DNA from: DATDCY01 sp964513745
GTDB lineage: Bacteria; JAUVQV01; DATDCY01
DNA: 64,000 nt
Reading direction: 5' to 3'
Assembly (NCBI GenBank): GCA_964513745.1
Contig: CAZEOK010000002.1
Location: 12,351 to 76,350, forward strand
The position numbers and the translations under genes were made by a program. Each line of letters starts with the position of its first letter. Within the stretch, counting starts at the first letter, position 1. Shown piece after piece: positions 28,277 to 35,421 of this stretch. The notes under the pieces were generated by a model. The model saw nothing but the letters and a program-made list of their open reading frames with translations, ran no database searches and had not been told where the DNA came from.

Positions 28277-28296
28277 CGCTCCGGTTCCCCGGAGCG
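28277..28296 (-). other. Hairpin with GNRA-type loop in the rplI leader
   Basis: The minus strand reads a perfect 8-bp GC-rich stem (28296-28289 with 28284-28277) closed by GGAA, a GNRA tetraloop. It lies in the 117-base gap between ricT and rplI, about 40 bases before the L9 start codon. No T tract follows, so it is not a standard terminator. It may be an mRNA structure controlling rplI or protecting a processed end. Confidence 0.45.
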
Positions 28297-28352
28297 CCCC
28301 GCCTCGTCTTGCGGGCCGAAACGTGAATGATAGGGATGCCGGGTGGCACTTG

Positions 28353-29366
28353 TCAAGAAGGTGACCGTCCGCCGGGGCCCGGCCGCCCGGAACGGTCCCG
28401 GGAACCGCCGCGTCCCTGCCGACGGCCGCCTTGTCCACGGCGGACACCCTGGTCGCGTCGCTCCTGCCGCCCATCGGCGCCGGCGCGCTCGGGGGTCGCG
28501 GCCGGGATCTGCGGCCCGGCCTTCGACTCCGTGGTTCCGGCCGCGGCGGCGGGCGCCTCCTCGGGTCGAGGCCCGCGGCTCCAGTCCTTCTTCGGCACCT
28601 TCACGAACTCTCCCCCCTCGATCTCCACCGTGAAGGCGTCCTCGAAGATATTGTGCTTGCGCACCCGGCCGACCCCCTCGCGCACGCGCACCTTTTCACC
28701 GATCCTGGGCAAACCCTGCTTGAACTCCTCGTAGACCCGCGCCTCGTAGCCGAGGCAGCACATCAGCCTGCCGCAAACCCCGGAAACCTTTCCGGGCGAG
28801 AGCGGCAGGTCCTGGTCCTTGGCCATGCGGATCGAGATCGGTTCGAAGTCTGAGAGGAAACTCGCGCAGCACAGCTCCCGGCCGCAGATCCCGTAGCCGC
28901 CGATCATGCGGGCCTCGTCGCGCACGCCGATCTGGCGCATCTCGATGCGCATCCGGCACTCGTGGGCCAGCTCCTTGACGAGCTGACGGAAGTCGACCCG
29001 CCCGTCGGCGGTGAAGTAGAAGACCGCCTTGCCGCCCTCGAAGAGGTACTCGACCTCGACCAGCTTCATCGGCAGCTGGAGACGGGCGATGGCGCCGCAA
29101 CAGTACCGGTAGGCTTCGCGTTCGAGCTCCTGGTGGCGCAGCACCCTGGCCTCGTCCTCGGCGCTGGCGCGGCGCAGGATTTTGCGGAAGGTGACCTTGA
29201 CGTATTCCTCGTCGAGCCGCTGCGGGTTGGAGACCACGGTCCCGAGCGTCAGTCCGTCGGGCGTCGGGACGATAACCCGGTCGCCGATCGTGAGCTCCTG
29301 CAGGGCCGTGTCGTAGTCCTGGATCTTGCCCCCTTCGCGGAGGCGAACCTTCACGACTTCGATCAT
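28353..29366 (-). CDS. ricT: PSP1-domain protein RicT (YaaT-like) with RG-rich tail
   Basis: A 337-residue protein of the PSP1/RicT family. In Bacillus, RicT acts with RicA and RicF in an Fe-S-containing complex that guides RNase Y cleavage and affects phosphorelay signalling. The conserved cysteine clusters are present: GICGRELCC and GVCGRLMCCLGYE. The start at 29366 (MIEVVKVRLREG) has GGGGGA upstream; the frame is open further back but unlike the family. After the PSP1 core (about residues 1-270) comes a roughly 65-residue tail rich in Arg and Gly (RRGQGGRRQGRGGSRDRSG), which looks like an RNA-binding RGG region. The order tmk-holB-ricT is widely conserved, linking it to DNA replication genes by position. 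Confidence 0.93.
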   Translation of the reverse strand: MIEVVKVRLREGGKIQDYDTALQELTIGDRVIVPTPDGLTLGTVVSNPQRLDEEYVKVTFRKILRRASAEDEARVLRHQELEREAYRYCCGAIARLQLPMKLVEVEYLFEGGKAVFYFTADGRVDFRQLVKELAHECRMRIEMRQIGVRDEARMIGGYGICGRELCCASFLSDFEPISIRMAKDQDLPLSPGKVSGVCGRLMCCLGYEARVYEEFKQGLPRIGEKVRVREGVGRVRKHNIFEDAFTVEIEGGEFVKVPKKDWSRGPRPEEAPAAAAGTTESKAGPQIPAATPERAGADGRQERRDQGVRRGQGGRRQGRGGSRDRSGRPGPGGRSPS

Positions 29367-29421
29367 GCGTGTTTCCCCCGTGCGGCGGGACACCGGACGC
29401 GTGCAGCCGCGGTGATCAGGA

Positions 29422-30405
29422 TCATTGCCTCGTCCCTGCGACCTCGACCGCTCCCACGAGCAGCGTGGCGAGCGCAAGTTTCGCGTTGGGAGGGCGGTCG
29501 CCCTCGAGTCGCCGATGGGTTTCCAGCGCGCCGGCAAGCAGCCGGCCGATCTGCTCGGTCTCCAGCCGTTCGAGCAGAGCCGGCACCACCACGGAGCCAG
29601 CCCCGCGGTCGCCGAGTCGGTGTCGCACCGCAAGCCGTGAGAAACCGATGAGGGCCTGCAGCGACGACAGCGCCTTCTCGCGCGCCTCCCCGGTGGTTTC
29701 GGCGAACGACAGCGCTGCGCCTCGGTCGCCGGCCGCGAGCGCGTCGAGAACGGTGCGTACGGCGGCGGCCGTCTCCTGCCAGAGCATCCCGTCGCGCTGC
29801 AAGGCGGTACCGGGGCTGCCTTCGGCCAGCGCCGCGGCCTGCCGCGCCGACTGCACCGGCCAGCCATTGCGGCGCAGCACCTCCGCAACCTCGTCCTCGG
29901 AGAGAGCGCCGAACGACACCTGCTGGCACCGTGAACGCACGGTCGGCGGCAGTGCCCCGGCGCGCGTCGCAATCAGCACGATGACCCGCCCGGGTGGCGG
30001 CTCCTCTAACGTCTTGAGCAGTGCGTTCGCTCCCTCGGTCGTCAGTGCAGCCGCCGGGTCGAGAATCGCCGCCTTGTGCCTGCCGTGGCCCGGCGACTGG
30101 ACGAGCCACTCTCCGAGGTCACGCACCTGCTCGACGCCGATGGATTTCCTCTTCTCGACGAGGGTCACTTCAATCAGGTCCGGGTGTGCGCCCCCTCCAA
30201 CCCGCCGGCACGATTCACACACGCCGCAGGGCCCTTCCGACGCCTCCGGGCAGAGCCAGGCACGGACGAACTCCCGCGCGGCAAGATGCTTGCCAACGCC
30301 CTCGGGCCCGAGGAAGAGATATCCGGTGTGGACCGTCGCGCGCGCCAGCGCGCGGGAGAGCTGCTGCTTTGCCCGATGGTGCCCGACGAGGCTCGCGAAG
30401 AACAT
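29422..30405 (-). CDS. holB: DNA polymerase III delta' subunit
   Basis: A clamp-loader subunit, 327 residues. The AAA+ N-terminal domain carries GPEGVGKH (P-loop), a zinc-binding cysteine set (CPEASEGPCGVCESC), and the LLKTLEEPPPGRVIVLIAT sensor/SRC region ending SRCQQVSF. The start at 30405 (MFFASLVGH) has GAGG six bases upstream and begins 4 bases after the tmk stop; earlier in-frame codons lie inside tmk. The role of delta' versus DnaX is supported by the short length and the tmk neighbour. Confidence 0.94.
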   Translation of the reverse strand: MFFASLVGHHRAKQQLSRALARATVHTGYLFLGPEGVGKHLAAREFVRAWLCPEASEGPCGVCESCRRVGGGAHPDLIEVTLVEKRKSIGVEQVRDLGEWLVQSPGHGRHKAAILDPAAALTTEGANALLKTLEEPPPGRVIVLIATRAGALPPTVRSRCQQVSFGALSEDEVAEVLRRNGWPVQSARQAAALAEGSPGTALQRDGMLWQETAAAVRTVLDALAAGDRGAALSFAETTGEAREKALSSLQALIGFSRLAVRHRLGDRGAGSVVVPALLERLETEQIGRLLAGALETHRRLEGDRPPNAKLALATLLVGAVEVAGTRQ

Positions 30406-30409
30406 CGCC

Positions 30410-31075
30410 TCAATGCCCCGCCTGTTGCAGGGTCCCCGTACGGCTGGCGATCTCGGCCAGAACCAGCCGGTGCAATACCTCGGCAGGGAGGCTGGCAGGG
30501 AGCAGTCGGATTCGACCCGGGTCAGCGGCTGCGAGCGATCGATAACCGTCGCGCACCCGCCGGTGGAAAGCCGGATCCTCGCACTCGAAGCGGTCTTCCA
30601 CTCCTGCGGTGCCATCGCCTTGCTGGCGCCGGCGCGCCCGGGCGACGCCCTCGGAAACGTCCTCGAAATCGAGCAGCAGCGTCAGATCGGGCACAAGCCC
30701 GGCGGCAGCGCGATCACTGGCGTCCCTGACGAAGGCGGCATCGAGGCCGCGGCCGTAGCCCTGGTATGCCACCGTGGCGTCCGCGAATCGGTCGCAGATC
30801 ACCCAATCCCCGCGCTCGAGCGCGGGGAGGACGACCTCACGCACGTGTTGCGCCCGGTCGGCAAGGTAGAGAAACAGCTCGGCCCAGGGGACGATGGTCG
30901 CGGCGGCTGGGTCGAGCAGCATGCTGCGCAAGGAGCGTCCGAAAGCCGTGCCGCCGGGTTCGCGACTGAGCAGCACACGCTGGCCGGATGCCCGCAGATG
31001 ATCGGCAAGCAGCCGCAGCTGCGTGCTTTTACCGGTGCCCTCGGTGCCCTCGAAGGTGACGAATAAGCCCCTCAC
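30410..31075 (-). CDS. tmk: Thymidylate kinase
   Basis: Phosphorylates dTMP to dTDP. The 221-residue protein has the P-loop EGTEGTGKST, the REPGGT segment, the DRF motif in CDRFADATVAYQGYGRG, and a LID region with RARRRQQGDG. The start is taken as GTG at 31075, which overlaps the stop of the MoaB-like gene (GTGA); a GTG at 31099 would add eight residues. The gene begins the usual tmk-holB-ricT series. Confidence 0.95.
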   Translation of the reverse strand: MRGLFVTFEGTEGTGKSTQLRLLADHLRASGQRVLLSREPGGTAFGRSLRSMLLDPAAATIVPWAELFLYLADRAQHVREVVLPALERGDWVICDRFADATVAYQGYGRGLDAAFVRDASDRAAAGLVPDLTLLLDFEDVSEGVARARRRQQGDGTAGVEDRFECEDPAFHRRVRDGYRSLAAADPGRIRLLPASLPAEVLHRLVLAEIASRTGTLQQAGH

Positions 31076-31581
31076 CGCGCCGCCACCGACCGCGCGCACT
31101 CCCGATCGCTCCCGCGGGCCTTTTCGATCACATGGCTGACGATGGGACCGAGGAACCGCACGATCGCCCTCGCTCGTGCGGGCCGGGCTGGGAGATTGAC
31201 CACGAGCGTCGCCCGACGCATTCCCGCCCTGCCCCGAAACAGCAAGTCGCGCGGTCGCCGGGCTGAGGCGAGATACATCCGCTCTTCGATGCCGGGCAGG
31301 GAGCGGTCCAGAAGCGCGCCGGTGATCTCCGGTGCAAAATCCTCGCGATCGTGGCCAGCGCGGCCGACCGTGAAGACCACCGCGACCTGACCGCCGTCAC
31401 ACCAACGGCGGATTGTTCCGGTGGCCAGACGCGGGTCAACGCCAGCCTGTGCGGTTTCTATCTCAATAACCGCGTCTCGCCGCCATAACTCCCTGACATC
31501 CCGGGCCACTGCGGGCACCGCCTGGCCGCCATCAACGCCAAGTCCGAGGATGCGGACCTCAAGCCGATTCAATACGTCCAT
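31072..31581 (-). CDS. MoaB/MogA-like molybdopterin-binding-fold protein with degenerate motif
   Basis: A 169-residue protein (start ATG at 31581, MDVLNRLEVRILGLG; upstream ATG at 31614 is possible and no strong ribosome site is visible). The second half matches the MoaB/MogA family: a D-x-APEIT-x-LLDRSLPGIEERM segment, then RAGMRRATLVVNLPARP, corresponding to the usual DREIPGFGE and NLPGSP motifs. The family's GGTG substrate-binding loop is altered to GRAG, and NLPG is NLPA. Family members bind or adenylylate molybdopterin; whether this one still does is doubtful. It leads the tmk operon rather than a molybdenum cluster. Confidence 0.75.
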   Translation of the reverse strand: MDVLNRLEVRILGLGVDGGQAVPAVARDVRELWRRDAVIEIETAQAGVDPRLATGTIRRWCDGGQVAVVFTVGRAGHDREDFAPEITGALLDRSLPGIEERMYLASARRPRDLLFRGRAGMRRATLVVNLPARPARARAIVRFLGPIVSHVIEKARGSDRECARSVAAR

Positions 31582-31900
31582 ACAATCGAAGGTTACCACA
31601 CTACCTGTCCCCATCGCCAACCCGGGGACAGATCGGGCAATGACGGCTGCTGGCACCCATCGGAGCCAAGGTGGAGACAGAAGCGCTCCTCGCGGGAACA
31701 TCGTACAGGCGCACTAATACTCCGCATCACAACATATGCGTGTGATATCAGTTAGTTCTACGGTTGGCACGAACGATGCATAATATTTTTCAGTTCGTGA
31801 CGAGCCAATGCCAGGCTGGGAAAGGAGGAATCCAGGAAGAGCCGTATGAAATCAGTCGCCACAGGTTAGAATAAAACCGCTTCCACAAGGAGGATGTGCC
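31582..31900. promoter_or_regulatory. Divergent regulatory region between the MoaB-like and ComEA-like genes
   Basis: This 319-base gap holds no gene of useful size. It becomes AT-rich from about 31710. It contains a 21-base inverted repeat (31726-31746, arms ATCACA/TGTGAT), a near-consensus sigma-54 promoter (31764-31780), an isolated AAAGGAGG at 31821-31828 followed 17 bases later by a 7-codon reading frame, and the true ribosome site AAGGAGG at 31887-31893. No clear sigma-70 promoter for the minus-strand tmk operon stands out. Confidence 0.6.
31764..31780 (+). promoter_or_regulatory. Sigma-54 (RpoN) promoter
   Basis: TTGGCACGAACGATGCA fits the sigma-54 consensus YTGGCACGRNNNTTGCW at every fixed base but one (A for the first T of TTGC). 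The invariant GG (31766-31767) and GC (31778-31779) are exactly 10 bases apart. Transcription would start near 31791, about 110 bases before the ComEA-like start codon. The cognate sigma factor gene rpoN is in this window at 57419-58837. Confidence 0.8.
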
Positions 31901-32260
31901 ATGAAAGGAATCATGTTCCTGCTGTTGGCAGCTCTGCTCGTTGCTCCGGGCTACATCTCGGCTGCCGATCGGAAAGCCCCGCCGGAATCACAGGCGCCAG
32001 TCGCCTCGACTGTCACGTCGCAAAAACTCGATATCAACCGTGCTTCAACGGATGAGCTCATCGGTGTCCCCGGCATCGGGCCACGAATGGCTCAGGCGAT
32101 CGTTGACCTGAGACTCAAGAAAGGATCGTTCGCCAAGCTCGAAGAACTTCTCGAGGTGCCCGGCATCAAGGAAAAGACCCTTGCGTCGATCTCCGCCTAC
32201 CTCACCGTCACACCTCTCCAGTCGCAGGCGTCTCAGATATCCGGGACTGCGTCCAGATAA
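31901..32260 (+). CDS. Exported ComEA-like helix-hairpin-helix protein
   Basis: A 119-residue protein with a signal peptide (about residues 1-22, ending SAA) and a ComEA-type DNA-binding domain: LDINRASTDELIGVPGIGPRMAQAIVDLR, then a second helix-hairpin-helix half at LLEVPGIKEKTLASISAYL. Secreted proteins of this kind bind double-stranded DNA in the periplasm; ComEA feeds DNA uptake during transformation, but short stand-alone homologues occur in many non-competent bacteria. AAGGAGG sits 7 bases before the ATG. It forms a single-gene unit between a sigma-54 promoter and a strong hairpin terminator, so its expression is probably under enhancer-binding-protein control. Confidence 0.92.
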   Translation: MKGIMFLLLAALLVAPGYISAADRKAPPESQAPVASTVTSQKLDINRASTDELIGVPGIGPRMAQAIVDLRLKKGSFAKLEELLEVPGIKEKTLASISAYLTVTPLQSQASQISGTASR

Positions 32261-32267
32261 CCGCACC

Positions 32268-32300
32268 ACGGGCGGGGAACGCCTATTCCCCGCCCGTTCT
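32268..32300 (+). terminator. Terminator after the ComEA-like gene
   Basis: A perfect 12-bp stem (32268-32279 with 32286-32297) and a 6-base loop lie 8 bases past the stop codon. The run after it (TTCTCAGGTTCCTTG) is only moderately T-rich, but the stem is very strong. The symmetric AA/TT ends give partial function in both directions. Confidence 0.7.
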
Positions 32301-32386
32301 CAGGTTCCTTGATTTCCGATGAGCCTTCACCATGCGGCCAGCCTTCCTTGGAAACGCGTGCCATCTTGCCTTGTGAATGATTTCTC

Positions 32387-32416
32387 TTGACTTGTTTATC
32401 AATTCAATAATAAAAT
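32387..32416 (+). promoter_or_regulatory. Sigma-70 promoter with overlapping palindrome before the Rrf2 gene
   Basis: TTGACT (32387-32392) and TAAAAT (32411-32416) are 18 bases apart in an AT-rich island. A near-palindrome TTGACT-4-TATCAA (32387-32402) overlaps the -35 box, a position where an autoregulating Rrf2-type repressor would bind. The link to the adjacent regulator is inference. Confidence 0.55.
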
Positions 32417-32480
32417 GAATATCATAAGGCAACTGATTGGGTAACAACCGTACTCACCACTCCAAGGAGAAACGCGGGCT

Positions 32481-32906
32481 ATGCGATTGACCACCAAGGG
32501 AAGATACGCGGTGCGGGCGCTGTTTTGCCTGTCGACCTATCAGACGGACCGGCCCACGCCGCTCTCCGAGGTGGCGAAACGGCAAAACATTTCGCTGAAC
32601 TTTCTTGAGCAGCTCTTCGTGCACTTGCGGAAAAATGGCATTGTCACCAGCGTGCGCGGGCCACGCGGCGGCTATAAATTGAGCAAGCCCCCCGAAAAGA
32701 TCACCATAGGCGAGATCCTTCGCGCAGTCGGCGAGAGCACCTTCCCGGTGTTCTGCAGCGACGACTTCTCCGCCAGCAAGAAGCCCTGCCCGCGCGCCGA
32801 CGAGTGCGTGACGCACATGCTCTGGGAGAAACTCGGCACGACAATCAATAAGTTTCTCGACTCGACGACGCTCGCTGATCTCGCCGATCTCGGACCGCGC
32901 TGCTAG
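32481..32906 (+). CDS. Rrf2-family transcriptional regulator, IscR-like
   Basis: A 141-residue winged-helix regulator beginning MRLTTKGRYAVRAL, the standard Rrf2/IscR start, with the recognition-helix and wing region NFLEQLFVHLRKNGIVTSVRGPRGGY. Three cysteines (Cys92, Cys103, Cys109) precede HMLWEKL, the arrangement that binds an Fe-S cluster in IscR. It is therefore likely to sense Fe-S status or oxidative/nitrosative stress. No isc/suf genes are next to it; lptF follows after 59 bases. AAGGAGA lies upstream of the ATG, and the promoter contains a candidate operator. Confidence 0.93.
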   Translation: MRLTTKGRYAVRALFCLSTYQTDRPTPLSEVAKRQNISLNFLEQLFVHLRKNGIVTSVRGPRGGYKLSKPPEKITIGEILRAVGESTFPVFCSDDFSASKKPCPRADECVTHMLWEKLGTTINKFLDSTTLADLADLGPRC

Positions 32907-32965
32907 CTCTGGCAGCGCCCCGCCCGCGTTGCCCGAAGGCCGGCGAGTCCCTATACTGCCGCCTG

Positions 32966-34141
32966 ATGAAGCTCGTCGACCGGTACATCCTGCGTGAGCT
33001 CGTGCCCCCATTTATCCTGGGCATGTTCATTTTCACCTTCCTGCTGCTCATGAGCCAGATCTTGCGGCTGATGGAGCTGATCGTCAACAAAGGGGTGGCC
33101 ACGGGGACGATCCTGCGGCTCGTCCTCTACCTGCTGCCGTCGATCCTCGTGCTCACCGTGCCGATATCGGTCTTTCTCGCCACGGTCGTCACCTTCGGTC
33201 GGCTCTCCGCTGAAAACGAGCTGACTGCACTCAAGACGGGGGGATTCAGCCTGCTGCGCCTCACCCTGCCCGTCGCGATCTTCTCCACCGCCGCATGGGC
33301 CCTGACGAGCTGGCTGATCATCGTCGCCCTGCCAGCCGGAAACCAGGCATTCCGGACCAGCATGTTCGAGATCGTCCGCACCAAGGCCAGCGTCGGCCTT
33401 CGGGAGAAAATTTTCAACGACGACTTCGAGGGACTCGTGATCTACATCAACACCATCCCCCAGGCCGGCAATCGCTCCATGGAGGGCATCTTCATCTCTG
33501 ACGCCCGACCCGAGAAGCGTCAGCCTCCGGGCGAGCCGATCACCATCGTCGCGGAGCGTGGCTGGCTTGTCGCGGACCCCGGCTCGGACAAGGTGGTCTT
33601 CCGGCTCGAGAACGGCGGCATCCACGTCCTTTCCCGGGACTTCACCACCTACCAGCACACCAACTTCCGCACGCACGACCTGCAATTGAGCCTCGGCGAC
33701 GAGGCCGGCGAGAGTCCTTCATTACCCAAGGGACTACGCGAGATGACGCTCGACGAACTGCGCGCGAAAATTTCCGAGTACCGCCGTCTTGGCGTCAAGC
33801 AATGGGCACCGCTGGTTGAGATCCACAAGAAATTCTCGATACCGTTCGCCGCATTCATCTTCGGCTTGCTCGGGGTGGCCATGGGGGTCCTCTTCCGTCG
33901 TGGCGAGAAGCTCGTGAGCTTCGCCCTGAGCATCGCCATTGCGATCATCTATTACGTCTTCCTCCTCGCCGGTGAACCGCTCGGCAAACAGGGTCGCCTC
34001 AGCCCCTTCTGGGCGATGTGGTCGGCGAACATCTTCTTCGGCACCGCCACGGTTGCACTCTTCCGCAAGGTACTCGCCGAAACGCCTTTCAGCTGGCCGC
34101 GCCTGCCGATCGGGCGCGGCGGCCCGGGGCCCGGGGCATGA
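32966..34141 (+). CDS. lptF: LPS export permease LptF
   Basis: One of the two inner-membrane permeases that, with LptG and the LptB ATPase, extract LPS from the inner membrane. It has 391 residues: three N-terminal membrane spans, a periplasmic beta-jellyroll (about 130-270, including the GIFISDARPEKR and ITIVAERGW region), and three C-terminal spans. The opening MKLVDRYILRELVPPF is typical. The stop overlaps the lptG start (ATGA). LptA, LptB and LptC are encoded near the far end of this window. Confidence 0.95.
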   Translation: MKLVDRYILRELVPPFILGMFIFTFLLLMSQILRLMELIVNKGVATGTILRLVLYLLPSILVLTVPISVFLATVVTFGRLSAENELTALKTGGFSLLRLTLPVAIFSTAAWALTSWLIIVALPAGNQAFRTSMFEIVRTKASVGLREKIFNDDFEGLVIYINTIPQAGNRSMEGIFISDARPEKRQPPGEPITIVAERGWLVADPGSDKVVFRLENGGIHVLSRDFTTYQHTNFRTHDLQLSLGDEAGESPSLPKGLREMTLDELRAKISEYRRLGVKQWAPLVEIHKKFSIPFAAFIFGLLGVAMGVLFRRGEKLVSFALSIAIAIIYYVFLLAGEPLGKQGRLSPFWAMWSANIFFGTATVALFRKVLAETPFSWPRLPIGRGGPGPGA

Positions 34142-35223
34142 CCATCCTCCAGCGCTATGTCAGTCGCGAATTCCTCAAGATCTTCGGGATCTGCTTCACC
34201 GGCCTGCTCGGCACCTACGTGCTGGTCGATTTCTTCCAGCGCATAGACCTTTTCATCAACTTCCCGACCCCGGTGCGCTGGAAATTCCTGTATTTCGCCT
34301 TGAAGATGCCGTTGTTCATCTTCCACATCACCCCGGTCTCGATGCTCGTGGCGATCCTGGTGACCCTCGGGATCATGAACCACAACCGCGAGATCACCGC
34401 CGTCCGCTGCGGCGGCGTCACCCTGATGCACCTGTGCGCCCCGCTTGTCGCTCTCGGCGCTCTCGCCAGCGCGCTGGTCTTTGTCACCAACGAGTACCTC
34501 GTGCCCGTGACGACCCGCCAGTCGCAGTATGTGCTGGACACCCACATCAAGAACCGGCCGTCCCGCAGCATCTTCCGACAGAACCGCATCTGGTTCTACG
34601 GAGAGCGAAACACGATCTTCAACATCCAGCTGCTCGATCCGGTTGAACAATCGATGGAGGGCGTCACCCTCTACCGTTTCGACGCCAACGGAGCGAGGCT
34701 CGTGCAGCGCATCGACGCCCGCCGTGCCCGTTACCGTCGCGGCCGCTGGGACTTCTTCAGCGTCACCCTGCGGACGTTCCTTCCCGATGGCACGATCAAG
34801 GCCCGTTTCCTGCCTCGCCATCGCATGCGGCTGAGGGAGAAGCCCAAGGACATTTCACAGTACCGCGAACGCCCCGAGGAGATGAACCTCACGGCGCTCG
34901 CCGAGTACGTGCGCAAGCTGCGCCGCAGCGGTTTCAATCCGACCGCCTACATGGTCGACCTCCAGACAAAAATCTCGCTGCCGCTTGTCAGCCTCGTGGT
35001 CACGCTGCTGGCGATCCCCATCGCGTTTCGCTCTCGGTTGGGAGGGGGCATCGTCGCCAGCCTCGGCGCCAGCCTCACCCTCGGCTTCACTTACTGGATC
35101 ATCATCTCAATCGGCGTCTCTCTCGGGCACGCAGGCAAGCTCACCCCCCTGCTGGCGGCCTGGCTACCCAACCTCTTCTTCGCCAGCCTGGCTGGTTATC
35201 TCTGGATGCATCTGGAGCAATAG
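34138..35223 (+). CDS. lptG: LPS export permease LptG
   Basis: Partner of LptF, 361 residues with the same three-helix / jellyroll / three-helix plan. MTILQRYVSREFLKIF is the family opening, and the ATG overlaps the lptF stop, which decides the start over further upstream codons. LSTARSLEPT-type positive coupling-helix residues occur around NHNREITAVRCGG. The stop codon lies on the edge of an inverted-repeat element (35223-35295). Confidence 0.95.
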   Translation: MTILQRYVSREFLKIFGICFTGLLGTYVLVDFFQRIDLFINFPTPVRWKFLYFALKMPLFIFHITPVSMLVAILVTLGIMNHNREITAVRCGGVTLMHLCAPLVALGALASALVFVTNEYLVPVTTRQSQYVLDTHIKNRPSRSIFRQNRIWFYGERNTIFNIQLLDPVEQSMEGVTLYRFDANGARLVQRIDARRARYRRGRWDFFSVTLRTFLPDGTIKARFLPRHRMRLREKPKDISQYRERPEEMNLTALAEYVRKLRRSGFNPTAYMVDLQTKISLPLVSLVVTLLAIPIAFRSRLGGGIVASLGASLTLGFTYWIIISIGVSLGHAGKLTPLLAAWLPNLFFASLAGYLWMHLEQ

Positions 35224-35295
35224 CAGGCCGCTGAAAATGGCCCATCTGCGGCGTTGCGCTTCGCTCTTGCATCTGAACCATTTTGAGTGGCCTGC
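35223..35295. repeat. Imperfect inverted-repeat element (REP/MITE-like)
   Basis: Arms at 35223-35240 and 35278-35295 match at 16 of 18 positions (GCAGGCCGCTGAAAATGG against its complement), enclosing a 37-base loop that contains CATCTGCGGCGTTGCG. The left arm begins at the last base of the lptG stop codon. The size and position between genes resemble small mobile palindromic repeats; I found no second copy in this window. It could also serve as a transcription barrier between lptG and smc. Confidence 0.55.
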
Positions 35296-35317
35296 TGCGC
35301 ATGCGTTTCAACCGGTC

Positions 35318-35346
35318 TTGACACAAGATATTGTGTTGTGCATAGT
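35318..35346 (+). promoter_or_regulatory. Probable smc promoter with overlapping inverted repeat
   Basis: TTGACA (35318-35323, perfect -35) and CATAGT (35341-35346) are 17 bases apart. A 6-bp perfect inverted repeat ACACAA-GATA-TTGTGT (35321-35336) overlaps the -35 box and is a possible operator. It lies 75 bases before the chosen smc start. Confidence 0.55.
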
Positions 35347-35421
35347 TATCAACACGCTCGATAGTGTATTCTGGCCTTTTCGCTGGACTCGTCAACCATG
35401 CGGGGCGATGGAGGAAACGCC

